Assembly: GCF_020819555.1 (NCBI RefSeq)
Contig: NZ_JAJHJB010000026.1
Coordinates: forward strand, 1-64,000
Source of the DNA: Pelosinus baikalensis
GTDB lineage: Bacteria; Bacillota; Negativicutes; DSM-13327
Length of the DNA: 64,000 bases
Reading direction: 5' to 3'
This document shows positions 34,083 to 42,151 of the stretch, one piece after another. Each line of letters begins with the position of its first letter. Position 1 is the stretch's first letter. Position numbers and translations under genes: made by a program. The notes beneath the pieces are model-generated. The model did no database searches and was not told the origin of the DNA. It saw nothing but the letters and a program-made list of their open reading frames with translations.

Positions 34083-35462
34083 CTACCCTTGCTGATAGAA
34101 TTTTTCATACATAGAGCTTCGATATGATTTATATTTGTTTTCCAGCAGGGTATTGGTGATGCGATCCAACAACATCATTGTACCCGTATAACCTACAGAT
34201 AAAAGTCGCTGTCCTCCTACCCGATCATGAATGGGAAACCCCAGTCTCACGAGAGGAATATCACCTTTTTCTGTAAGATATCGACCATCGGAAGGACCAA
34301 TTCCAATATTGACTTTTCCTTCCTTACTGGCAGCTAAGATATGAGAGAAATCTGTTTCAATTAATATCTTACTTTGTTCTACGCACTCAGCTACTGCTGC
34401 TGTTACTAATTGATTGAACTTCCCGATTTGACTGCCTGTAGCCACAACTGCTGGGAAAACGCCATTTTCTACACAAATTTTGGTTACCGCATAGACCATT
34501 TCCGGCTCACCAAAAATAACACTTCTTCCTTGAAAATTATATTTATGAGAGTCAATCATCCCATCTAACAAACGTCCACGCTCTTGTTTAATACTTTCCG
34601 GAACATTCTTTCCAGTAATTTCTACTAAGGTATTGATAAATGCATCTGTACTTTCCACACCCATGGGTATGGCTATATTGTATAAAGGAATACCAAATTC
34701 TTCTTCCAAATATTTTCCTGGAGAAATCCCATCCTCTATGGTTATTCCCATTTGGATGGTCGCTACAGCCCCGCCCATAGATCGTATATCCGTTATTTTA
34801 GTCCCGCCATTGCTCATCTTGGTATAAGGTTTTGCAAAAGGGCGATCCAGGGTATCGGAAAAATCAGGATATAATACATATTCAATTTGCATGAGAGCTA
34901 ACATACGCTTTATTTCACGAATATCAGCAGGACTGATGTTGGGAATAATAATATTTATTTTGTTATTTTTTTCTACAGCTTCCGTTAGCTGCATCAATAT
35001 TCTTTTTAGAGTAAAAAAATAACCTTCAAAGTGACTTCCGCCATAGCCAGGCGTGGAAGCCGTAACAATCGGAAACTCTTCCATCTCTTTATCAATGAGA
35101 TATTGACCCGTAATTCTCTCAATATCTTCACCAATGGTTTCTGCTAAGCAAGTCGTTACAATACCAATCAAAGCGGGATGATATACCTTCCTAATATTGT
35201 CCAAAGCTTGTCTAAGATTCTTTTCCCCGCCGTATATGGTGCCTTTTTCATTTAAAGAAGAAGATCCTACATCAACAGGCTCGTTAAAATGTTCGGCAAT
35301 ATGCCTGCGCATGTAGGTACTACAGCCTTGGGACCCATGAACAATAACCATGGACTGTTCGATTCCCTTTAATGCTAATATGCCGCCCATTGGCATGCAC
35401 ATATTGCAGGGATTCTCATTCACATTCCGAAAAGGCACATTCTCTTTGTTTTTTTCAGCCAT
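34083..35462 (-). CDS. nifN: Nitrogenase cofactor scaffold subunit NifN
   Basis: NifN pairs with NifE in the E2N2 scaffold on which NifB-co matures to FeMo-co. The protein has 459 residues, homologous to NifK: NPCNMCMPMGGILALKGIEQ and HGSQGCSTYMRRH give Cys positions equivalent to the NifK P-cluster region, and TTCLAETIGEDIE follows. It starts inside the nifE stop region, sharing eight bases (ATGGCTGA), so the two subunits are translationally coupled. The distinction from NifK rests on operon order and on a separate, better NifK upstream. Confidence 0.93.
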   Translation of the reverse strand: MAEKNKENVPFRNVNENPCNMCMPMGGILALKGIEQSMVIVHGSQGCSTYMRRHIAEHFNEPVDVGSSSLNEKGTIYGGEKNLRQALDNIRKVYHPALIGIVTTCLAETIGEDIERITGQYLIDKEMEEFPIVTASTPGYGGSHFEGYFFTLKRILMQLTEAVEKNNKINIIIPNISPADIREIKRMLALMQIEYVLYPDFSDTLDRPFAKPYTKMSNGGTKITDIRSMGGAVATIQMGITIEDGISPGKYLEEEFGIPLYNIAIPMGVESTDAFINTLVEITGKNVPESIKQERGRLLDGMIDSHKYNFQGRSVIFGEPEMVYAVTKICVENGVFPAVVATGSQIGKFNQLVTAAVAECVEQSKILIETDFSHILAASKEGKVNIGIGPSDGRYLTEKGDIPLVRLGFPIHDRVGGQRLLSVGYTGTMMLLDRITNTLLENKYKSYRSSMYEKFYQQG

Positions 35463-36834
35463 GGTTCGCCACCCCGCTTTTCATTCCCAATGCATTAAGA
35501 CTCTTCCATACAGGAGAACAGACGGTAGAATATACTTCTTCAGCAAAATTAATGGCACCCTCAAAACCGCTTAAAGGATGTTTGCGATCATGATTATGAT
35601 CAATAAAGGCAATCCCCAATTTATAGGCCAAAGGCCGTTCTTTTACTCCGCCTACTAGTAGATTAGCACCCTTTTCCATCATGAATTTTTCCAGTTCAGC
35701 AGGATTCGCATCATCTAGAATCACCGTACCGTCATCCACTAACTCATTCATGATTTCATATTCCTCTTTTCTGCCGGTTTGCGTACCAATCATCACTACA
35801 TCAATACCAATTTCCCTAAATTGCTTAATCAGAGAAATAGCCTTAAATCCTCCACCAACAAAAATGGCAGCCTTCTTGCCTTCCAGCTTAGTCCGATAGC
35901 CTTTGATAATGTCTTCTACTCTAGCAGTTTCTTTAGCAATCAACTCCTCTGCCTTAACAATCATAGACTCTTCTCCTAAAGCAGCCGCAATATTGCGCAA
36001 TGAGGTGGCCGTATCCTCAATACCTAAAAAGGATATTTGAATATAAGGAATCTGGTAGAGTTCTTCCATTTTTCCCGCAAGATAGATCATCGATCCAGCA
36101 CACTGTATGATGTTTAGCTTGGCCTTAGGGGCTGATTTCAAGGCTGTATAATGCGAATCACCCGTAAATGTAACGTTTAATTCTACCCCCATCTGCCGTA
36201 AATAATTTTGAATGATCCAAGCTTCCCCAGCCAGATTAAAATCACCTAAATAGTTAATACTATTGTTCTTTTCGATTACTGCAGGCGCAGAGGGTTTTAT
36301 CAAACGAAGCAACGCATCTCCTGCTGCCCTGTAGCCTGCAGATTTATTACCAATAAATCCGCTTGACTCTACTGGTATCACTTCAATATTATGTCTTCGA
36401 GAGGCGGCGCTGCAAATGGCTTCCAAGTCATCACCAATTACGCCGACAATACAGGTTGAATATACAAATACTAGTTTTGCCTGATATTTATTCACCAGTC
36501 CATCAATTGCTGCTGCTAATTTTTTTGCGCCGCCAAAAATAATGTCCTGCTCTTTCAAATCGGTAGAAAAGCTATTGCGATATAATTCAGCACCACTACT
36601 CAGGCTGCCGCGAATATCCCAGGTATAAGTGGCACAGCCAATTGGTCCATGTACCAAATGTATGGCATCTGTAATTGGATTGAGCACGACTCTGGCTCCA
36701 CAATACACACAAGCCCTTTGGCTTACACAGCCGGCAGAACTGTCCGTATCACATTTAAGCTGTTTCTTATTCTTACCTTTCGTAACAATAAACTCATCTC
36801 GTTCTGTAATGCTTCCTGCAAGATCTTCAGCCAT
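35455..36834 (-). CDS. nifE: Nitrogenase cofactor scaffold subunit NifE
   Basis: NifE is the NifD-like half of the FeMo-co scaffold. The 459 residues include the N-terminal Cys-rich CVSQRACVYCGARVVLNPI, HGPIGCATYTWDIRG, and YSTCIVGVIGDDLEA, then NIIQCAGSMIYLA at the position of the NifD cofactor Cys. I start at ATG 36834; GTG 36843 is possible since GGAG lies four bases before it. Unlike the rest of the operon, nifE is separated from nifK by 189 bases, which hold a full copy of the palindromic repeat, so it could have lower or independent expression. Confidence 0.93.
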   Translation of the reverse strand: MAEDLAGSITERDEFIVTKGKNKKQLKCDTDSSAGCVSQRACVYCGARVVLNPITDAIHLVHGPIGCATYTWDIRGSLSSGAELYRNSFSTDLKEQDIIFGGAKKLAAAIDGLVNKYQAKLVFVYSTCIVGVIGDDLEAICSAASRRHNIEVIPVESSGFIGNKSAGYRAAGDALLRLIKPSAPAVIEKNNSINYLGDFNLAGEAWIIQNYLRQMGVELNVTFTGDSHYTALKSAPKAKLNIIQCAGSMIYLAGKMEELYQIPYIQISFLGIEDTATSLRNIAAALGEESMIVKAEELIAKETARVEDIIKGYRTKLEGKKAAIFVGGGFKAISLIKQFREIGIDVVMIGTQTGRKEEYEIMNELVDDGTVILDDANPAELEKFMMEKGANLLVGGVKERPLAYKLGIAFIDHNHDRKHPLSGFEGAINFAEEVYSTVCSPVWKSLNALGMKSGVANHG

Positions 36835-36900
36835 AGTACATCTCACTCCTCTCCTAAAAACTGTGCCAAAAAAATGGTTTACTAAAACAGCTAAAAAATT

Positions 36901-36994
36901 GAACCACAAAGGCGCAAAGGACACAAAGGGGACTATTTATATATTTATGTTCGTCTTTGTGTGCCGCACCAGCGGCATTGTGCCTTTGTGGTTC
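36901..36994. repeat. Dispersed palindromic repeat, full copy F, inside the nif operon
   Basis: Copy of 94 bases in the nifK-nifE gap: GAACCACAAAGGCGCAA with TTGTGCCTTTGTGGTTC (17 of 17 paired), CACAAAGG/TTTGTG inside, core TGCCGC(ACCA)GCGGCA. Transcribed on the nif mRNA it would form a stable long hairpin. Confidence 0.93.
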
Positions 36995-37023
36995 AATCAT
37001 TAAAGATATTACAAAAAGTCTGC

Positions 37024-38412
37024 TTACATTACCAATTCAAAGTCTTCATCTTTGGCATCTCTGTCTGCTCTGTCTAACAGGGCGTTACTAATCATCTCAA
37101 TCAGTCTCATGGCACCATGATAACCAACAATCGGCAAGTAAGAATGAACACTTCTATCTAAAATTGGGAACCCGACTCGCATAAAAGGAACATCTTCCGC
37201 CCGGGCAATATATTTTCCATAGGTATTGCCAATCAATAGATCTACAGGCTGATTTTTAATCCATTGGTGCAAGGTAAATAAATCTCCTGCACTTTTCACA
37301 TTAGCCTCAATCCCAGCACCTTTCAGCATACTATTAATGTCATCTTCAAAGCTTCCTGCTGCAGAATTGGAAGAACCACCTGGCGTCCCCGTCAGCACAT
37401 GAAGAGGAACCATTCCTAAGCTTAATACAAACTCTGTTAAACCCGTTACAATATCAGGATCGCCAAAGATCGCTACGGTTTTCCCATGAAAATGGAAATG
37501 AGTGTCGGTCATAATATCAACCAGCTGACCTCGTTCTATTTCTATTTCTTTTGGAATTTCGCGGGCAAAGCTATTACGCAAGGTCATTAATAACGCATCC
37601 GTAGCTTTGATTCCAATGGGTGTTTTAAGGGTAGCTACAGGAACTTTGTATTCTTTGTTTAAAAGATCAGCGGGATCACTGGAGGCAAAGCGACCAAGGG
37701 CCAGAGTGATCTGAGAGTTTCCTGTATCCTTTAACTGTTCCACAGTTGTACCACCCTCAGGATACATCTCAAATTCTCCCGTCATCGGTGAATCCACGAC
37801 TCCTGATGTATCAGGGAACATAATATATTCAATGCCCATGCTTTCTACCAAGCGTTTTATTTCCCGCATATCTCCAGGATTGACGAAGCCAGGAATAATA
37901 TTGGCTTGTTCTTTTTTCTCTGGCGACGTACTTTCTGCTAAATAGCTAACCATCGCTTTTGTCATATTGGAGAACCCTGTGATATGGGACCCAACATAAC
38001 TAGGAGTGTTCGCATGAATTACCAGTTTCCCCTCAGCCACTTCCGCTGTTTTTATAATACTGGAAACATCATCGCCAATGGTTTCTGTTAAACAAGTAGT
38101 GTGTATGGCCATAACATCCGGTTTATAGATGTGAAAAACATTTTGTATCGATGCTTTTAAGTTAGCACCACCGCCAAATACGGATGATCCTTCTGTAAAA
38201 CAGCTAGTGGAAGCCATAACGGGATCACGGAAATGACGAGTTAAATGCATACGATGGTAAGAGCAGCACCCTTGTGATCCATGGCTATGAGGCAAACATT
38301 TGTGAATCCCCAGAGCAGCATACATAGCGCCAATTGGCTGACAAGTCTTAGCAGGGTTAATAATACCGCCACTTTTACGTTCGGTTATATCTTTTGGTGT
38401 ACAATCTAACAT
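37024..38412 (-). CDS. nifK: Nitrogenase MoFe protein beta subunit
   Basis: NifK forms the alpha2-beta2 MoFe protein with NifD and shares the P-cluster. The three P-cluster Cys are at 24 (TCQPIGA), 49 (HGSQGCCSYHR) and 107 (TTCLTETIGDD). At 462 residues it lacks the ~50-residue N-terminal extension of Azotobacter NifK, as in Clostridium pasteurianum. The C-terminal half is normal (MRVGFPILDRSVHSYLPIVGYHGAM). It begins one base after the nifD stop. The gap to nifE holds the palindromic repeat. Confidence 0.97.
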   Translation of the reverse strand: MLDCTPKDITERKSGGIINPAKTCQPIGAMYAALGIHKCLPHSHGSQGCCSYHRMHLTRHFRDPVMASTSCFTEGSSVFGGGANLKASIQNVFHIYKPDVMAIHTTCLTETIGDDVSSIIKTAEVAEGKLVIHANTPSYVGSHITGFSNMTKAMVSYLAESTSPEKKEQANIIPGFVNPGDMREIKRLVESMGIEYIMFPDTSGVVDSPMTGEFEMYPEGGTTVEQLKDTGNSQITLALGRFASSDPADLLNKEYKVPVATLKTPIGIKATDALLMTLRNSFAREIPKEIEIERGQLVDIMTDTHFHFHGKTVAIFGDPDIVTGLTEFVLSLGMVPLHVLTGTPGGSSNSAAGSFEDDINSMLKGAGIEANVKSAGDLFTLHQWIKNQPVDLLIGNTYGKYIARAEDVPFMRVGFPILDRSVHSYLPIVGYHGAMRLIEMISNALLDRADRDAKDEDFELVM

Positions 38413-38413
38413 A

Positions 38414-40027
38414 CTATGCCACTCCTTCCTCAGTTACTGATCCTTCTAGTAAAGGTTGATTTTTCCATGGTGGGGTTATAAAATTCCAAGTTGGTGAGGC
38501 AAATCCCATACTGATATCTTCAGCGAATTTGACAGCACCATTAAAACCAGCATAAGGTCCGCTGTAATCATAGGAATGTAATTGTTTCGAGTTAATACCC
38601 ATTTTTTGAATGACATATTTATCCTTGATCCCGGAAGTGAAAATGTCTGGTTTCAATGCTTTTATAAATTCTTCTGTTTCAAAATGATTTAAGTCATCAA
38701 CAATGATGCTGCCATCTTTCATGTCAAAGCGCATGCCTTTATACTGACCTAAAGGTATTTTGGCTTTTAATTTTTCCAGTTTTTCTGGTGATACTTTCAA
38801 ACGGAAGCGTTTTTCATCAGCTTCTGCTGTATAGTGAGGAATGTTTTTACTATCTGCATCTGTTTTAATGGTAGGAATCACTTCACGACCTTCATAATCA
38901 TCCCGATGAGCAAACTCATATCCGGCTAATAAGGTCTCAATGCCTAGTTCACTAAATAAATTTTGGAAATGATGACCCCGGGATCCGCCAACAAAACAAA
39001 AGGCTGTTTTCCCTTCACAAATCTTTTTATATTGGTCAAATATCGGCTCAATTCTTGCCAATTCGCTAGCAATTACCGCCTCTGTCTTCAAGGTCAGTTC
39101 TTTGTCATCAAAATAAAGAGCCATGTTGCGCAAGGATTCAATTGTCCCTTGGATTCCGATAAAGTTAACCTTAAGCCAAGGTGTACCATATTTGGTTTCT
39201 AGCATCTCAGCAATATAGTTAATGGAGCGGTGACATTGCACCAAGTTAAGTTCTGCAGTATGAGCATTTTTAATTGCTTCATAAGACCCATCCCCTGTCA
39301 TAACCGATACTACATGATAGCCGATTTCTTTGAGGATACGCTCTACTTCCCAGCCATCGCCACCGATGTTGTATTCCCCGAGAAGATTAATCGGGAACTT
39401 AGCAGGAGCTTGTTCTTGGTCCCCAGTACCAATTACCTTTTCCATTAAAATGTTATTGGCAATATGATGACCTGCGGATTGACTAACCCCTTTATAGCCT
39501 TCACAACTAAAAGACAGTACTTGCACTCCATGCTTTGCTTCTGCCGCTTTAGCAACAGCGCCCATATCATCACCAATCAATCCTACAGGACAGGTAGCAG
39601 AAAGAGTAATGGCCTTAGGATGAAAGATTTCCATAACTTCATCAATTACCTTAGCCAGTTTCTTTTCCCCACCAAAAACAATATCACTTTCTTGCATATC
39701 CGTAGATATGCAGTAATTAATAAAATTCTGTTTTGGATCGTCGGATTTCGCTTTATTCCTCCGTGTATTCCACGCATAATAGCCACAACCAATTGGCCCA
39801 TGGACAATATGCACCATATCCTTAATCGGGCCTAAAACAACGCCCTTACAACCAGCATACGCACAGCCTCTGTTGGTGATAATACCAGGAATGGTCCGGG
39901 TATTGGCTTCAATTTGCTGACTTTCTACATCCGATCTTTTAATGAATATATGTTTTTTGCGATTTTTTTGCACTTTAGCTGGATATTGGTCTAATATCTC
40001 CTGAAGTTTTGCTTCATTCATTCCCAT
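38414..40027 (-). CDS. nifD: Nitrogenase MoFe protein alpha subunit
   Basis: NifD holds the FeMo-cofactor. P-cluster ligands are Cys 55 (RGCAYAGC), 81 (GPIGCGYY) and 146 (SATCPVGLIGDD). FeMo-cofactor ligands are Cys 265 in VQCHRSINY and His 484 in LHSYDYSGPYAGF. At 537 residues it carries the extra ~50-residue segment (about 385-435, charged, KVSPEKLEKLKAKI) typical of clostridial NifD, and has CHRS where Azotobacter has CYRS. GGGAGG lies upstream of ATG 40027. This is the Mo enzyme; no VnfG/AnfG delta subunit gene follows. Confidence 0.98.
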   Translation of the reverse strand: MGMNEAKLQEILDQYPAKVQKNRKKHIFIKRSDVESQQIEANTRTIPGIITNRGCAYAGCKGVVLGPIKDMVHIVHGPIGCGYYAWNTRRNKAKSDDPKQNFINYCISTDMQESDIVFGGEKKLAKVIDEVMEIFHPKAITLSATCPVGLIGDDMGAVAKAAEAKHGVQVLSFSCEGYKGVSQSAGHHIANNILMEKVIGTGDQEQAPAKFPINLLGEYNIGGDGWEVERILKEIGYHVVSVMTGDGSYEAIKNAHTAELNLVQCHRSINYIAEMLETKYGTPWLKVNFIGIQGTIESLRNMALYFDDKELTLKTEAVIASELARIEPIFDQYKKICEGKTAFCFVGGSRGHHFQNLFSELGIETLLAGYEFAHRDDYEGREVIPTIKTDADSKNIPHYTAEADEKRFRLKVSPEKLEKLKAKIPLGQYKGMRFDMKDGSIIVDDLNHFETEEFIKALKPDIFTSGIKDKYVIQKMGINSKQLHSYDYSGPYAGFNGAVKFAEDISMGFASPTWNFITPPWKNQPLLEGSVTEEGVA

Positions 40028-40042
40028 ATTCCCTTACCTCCC

Positions 40043-40453
40043 TTATACTGCACTTTCTCCTGTTTCCCCAGTACGAACCCGAATGGCATCCATTACTGGT
40101 AAAACAAAAATCTTGCCGTCACCAACGTTATTACAAGTCTTATTCGCCTGAATGATTGCCTCTACAATCTTTGCCACATCCTCATCATGGGCAAGAATGG
40201 TAAATAATCTTCGAGGGAATAAACTAGTACCCACTAAAAAATCAGTTATTAGTTTTTCTGCTTCCCCTGTTTGATCCTCTCCAGCCATAAGAAGGAGTTC
40301 TTTTTTTCTTTCCAAAATTAATGTTGGATTGCTTACTATCTTACCGCGGCCTTCTACTTTAAAAGCTGTAAAACCAGCTACGCCAGCTTCCACTAAGGCT
40401 TTTTTAGTAGCGCCTGTTTTGTTCATACGCACTACGGCGAGAATTTCTTTCAT
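40043..40453 (-). CDS. nifI2: PII-like nitrogenase switch protein NifI2
   Basis: NifI1 and NifI2 are PII family proteins that form a hetero-oligomer which blocks NifDK when ammonium is present; 2-oxoglutarate relieves it. This protein has 136 residues with an extended T-loop region and C-terminal tail. PII landmarks are ILAVVRMNKTGATKKALVEAG at the start, FTAFKVEGRGK, and NVGDGKIFVLPVMDAIRVRTGE at the end. It lies between nifI1 and nifD, the arrangement of clostridia and methanogens. Confidence 0.95.
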   Translation of the reverse strand: MKEILAVVRMNKTGATKKALVEAGVAGFTAFKVEGRGKIVSNPTLILERKKELLLMAGEDQTGEAEKLITDFLVGTSLFPRRLFTILAHDEDVAKIVEAIIQANKTCNNVGDGKIFVLPVMDAIRVRTGETGESAV

Positions 40454-40468
40454 CCTGATCCCTCCTTC

Positions 40469-40795
40469 TTATAGACTTGGGATTCCACTAGAGATGGTAT
40501 ACGCTTCTTCAATGGAACTTATGAAAATTTTACCGTCACCATAAGCACCTTGCTCGCTGGTTTTGGCATATTTTAAGATCAACCGAACCATCTCTTCTTT
40601 ATCCTCATCACGGATCGCCATCATTAACAACGCTTTAGGAATTTCATCATAGATGATTCCCGATATTTTAATACCTTTTTGCTTGCCGCGACCGACTACA
40701 TCCACAACTGTTGCTGCATGGAAACCAGCTCTTGATAATTCTGCCAATACTTCATCTTTTTTTTCTGGTCTGATAATGGCTCTAACTAATAACAT
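40469..40795 (-). CDS. nifI1: PII-like nitrogenase switch protein NifI1
   Basis: Partner of NifI2, 108 residues. It starts LLVRAIIRPEKKDEVLAELSR, has VVDVVGRGKQKGIKISG at the T-loop, and ends with AYGDGKIFISSIEEAYTISSG. The Tyr uridylylation loop of GlnB is not conserved. It lies between nifH (40 bases away) and nifI2 (15 bases away). Presence of both NifI proteins indicates rapid, reversible post-translational nitrogenase inhibition rather than DraT/DraG-only control. Confidence 0.95.
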   Translation of the reverse strand: MLLVRAIIRPEKKDEVLAELSRAGFHAATVVDVVGRGKQKGIKISGIIYDEIPKALLMMAIRDEDKEEMVRLILKYAKTSEQGAYGDGKIFISSIEEAYTISSGIPSL

Positions 40796-40835
40796 ATTGT
40801 TTCCTCCAATATATTTTTTTTGTCTTTGAGGCTAA

Positions 40836-41657
40836 CTACATATCCATAAACCCATGTTCCATCATGATTTCTTCCAATCTGTCTTGTGTCATTGGTTTAG
40901 GAATAACAAACATTGTATTACCGTCAATGGCTTTCGCTAATGCACGGTACTCGTCAGCCTGTCCTGATTCCGGATCAAAGTCAACAACTGTCTTTTTATT
41001 AATTTCGGCACGTTGGACCAAATTGTCACGAGGGACGAAATAGATCAATTGGGAGCCAATTTCTTCAGCAAAAGCTTTTAATAGCTCATACTCTTTATCA
41101 ACTTTACGGCTGTTGCAAATAATGCCGCCAAGTCTTACTTTACCGTTTACTGCGTATTTTTGAATACCTTTGGCAATGTTATTCGCTGCATAAAGGGCCA
41201 TCAATTCACCAGAAGCAACGATGTAAATTTCTTCTGCTTTACCTTCGCGAATCGGCATTGCAAAACCACCGCATACAACGTCACCCAGTACATCATAAAA
41301 TACATAATCAAGATCTGGTGTATAAGCACCCAGGGATTCAAGCATATTAATAGAGGTGATGATACCACGGCCGGCGCAGCCTACACCTGGCTCTGGACCG
41401 CCTGATTCAACGCACATGGTACCGAGATAACCAGGCTTTAAAATATCATCTAAATCAATATCATCGCCTTCATCACGTAAGGTATCCAATACTGTTTTTT
41501 GACATAATCCATGAAGTAATAAGCGAGTGGAGTCAGCCTTAGGATCACAGCCTACTACCATAATGTGCTTACCAGCCTCTGCTAAGGCACCTACTGTATT
41601 TTGAGTTGTGGTGGATTTACCAATACCACCTTTACCATATATCGCAATCTGTCTCAT
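40836..41657 (-). CDS. nifH: Nitrogenase iron protein
   Basis: NifH is the ATP-dependent reductase of MoFe protein and is also needed for cofactor and P-cluster assembly. The 273 residues show the P-loop GKGGIGKST, switch I CDPKADSTR, the cluster ligands Cys 94 (VGCAGRG) and Cys 129 (DVVCGGF) and Arg 97, the ADP-ribosylation site of other NifH proteins. I start at ATG 41657 with GGGAGG upstream; the in-frame extension to 41681 has no ribosome site. It is the first gene of the nif operon. Confidence 0.98.
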   Translation of the reverse strand: MRQIAIYGKGGIGKSTTTQNTVGALAEAGKHIMVVGCDPKADSTRLLLHGLCQKTVLDTLRDEGDDIDLDDILKPGYLGTMCVESGGPEPGVGCAGRGIITSINMLESLGAYTPDLDYVFYDVLGDVVCGGFAMPIREGKAEEIYIVASGELMALYAANNIAKGIQKYAVNGKVRLGGIICNSRKVDKEYELLKAFAEEIGSQLIYFVPRDNLVQRAEINKKTVVDFDPESGQADEYRALAKAIDGNTMFVIPKPMTQDRLEEIMMEHGFMDM

Positions 41658-41721
41658 AATAAAAACCTCCCTATATTGCAAACAATTTTTTCTCCATTAC
41701 ACATTTACTAAGGATTTAACC

Positions 41722-41788
41722 CCTAATCTTCATTCCCTAATCTTTGTAGTTGAAAAGTATATTTTATTCACTTATAATAAAGATTAGG
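41722..41788. promoter_or_regulatory. Repeated CCTAATCTT elements between divergent promoters upstream of nifH
   Basis: CCTAATCTT occurs at 41722-41730 and 41736-41744 in direct orientation, 14 bases apart, and its inverse AAAGATTAGG at 41779-41788. On the plus strand they flank a TTGAAA-N17-TATAAT promoter (41750-41778). On the minus strand a TATACT box (about 41757-41762) with no -35 lies among them and could serve nifH. I see no sigma-54 -24/-12 signature near nifH. The elements look like an operator for both directions. Confidence 0.6.
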
Positions 41789-41879
41789 TACATCGAATAA
41801 GCCCTGGTGTCTGTTGGGGAATGTAAAGATTGCCGCGCTTTATGGATACCGCAAATATCCATAAAGCATTTTTCTTTTT
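41785..41879 (+). ncRNA. Candidate small RNA divergent from nifH
   Basis: A consensus promoter TTGAAA (41750-41755), 17-base spacer, TATAAT (41773-41778) predicts a start near 41785. A perfect terminator hairpin GCTTTATGGATA/TATCCATAAAGC (41837-41867) followed by ATTTTTCTTTTT ends it at about 41879. The product would be about 95 nucleotides. No convincing open reading frame with a ribosome site lies inside. It is opposite the region upstream of the nifH leader. I do not recognise the RNA family. Confidence 0.65.
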
Positions 41880-41929
41880 GGACAATTGCACACATATACT
41901 ATAGAACCACCTCCTTAAAAACACAGATG

Positions 41930-41961
41930 GGCTTATAAACGAAAGTGCGTTTATAAGCCCC
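41930..41961. repeat. Perfect 12-bp hairpin of unknown role
   Basis: GGGCTTATAAAC and GTTTATAAGCCC face each other across GAAAGTGC. On the minus strand it is followed after eight bases by TTTTT and then by an unused-looking Shine-Dalgarno AAGGAGG (about 41909-41915). It may be an attenuator or part of an upstream leader of the nif transcript. Confidence 0.55.
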
Positions 41962-41998
41962 ATTGCTCATGTACTTATTTTTTTCTGGTAAAAGGCAA

Positions 41999-42034
41999 AA
42001 AGCTCACAAGGGTTTTTTAAACCACTCGTAAGCT
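41999..42034 (-). terminator. Terminator downstream of the AEC transporter gene
   Basis: On the minus strand AAGCTTACGAGTGGTTT pairs imperfectly with AAACCCTTGTGAGCTTTTT. Confidence 0.7.
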
Positions 42035-42151
42035 TCATTGCTTCCTGCCTATTAACTTGAGCTGAGTATAGCACATATTATTTAGTGACGCAATACCCTT
42101 TTAAAATAGTCGAAATATTAAAATTAAACCTTCCGCACCCACTATACTCAA

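Noticed and set aside
34083..38412. Alternative (V or Fe-only) nitrogenase because two DK-like pairs are present
   Set aside because: The second pair has NifE/NifN features and order, no delta-subunit gene exists, and NifD has the Mo-enzyme ligands.
41764..41895. 43-codon Cys-containing peptide upstream of nifH
   Set aside because: The start is 14 bases from the nearest Shine-Dalgarno and the frame lies opposite the candidate sRNA; only mentioned as a finding.
41658..41900. Sigma-54 promoter and NifA upstream site for nifH
   Set aside because: No GG-N10-GC element with the TGGCAC/TTGC context and no TGT-N10-ACA site was found; sigma-A type boxes fit better.
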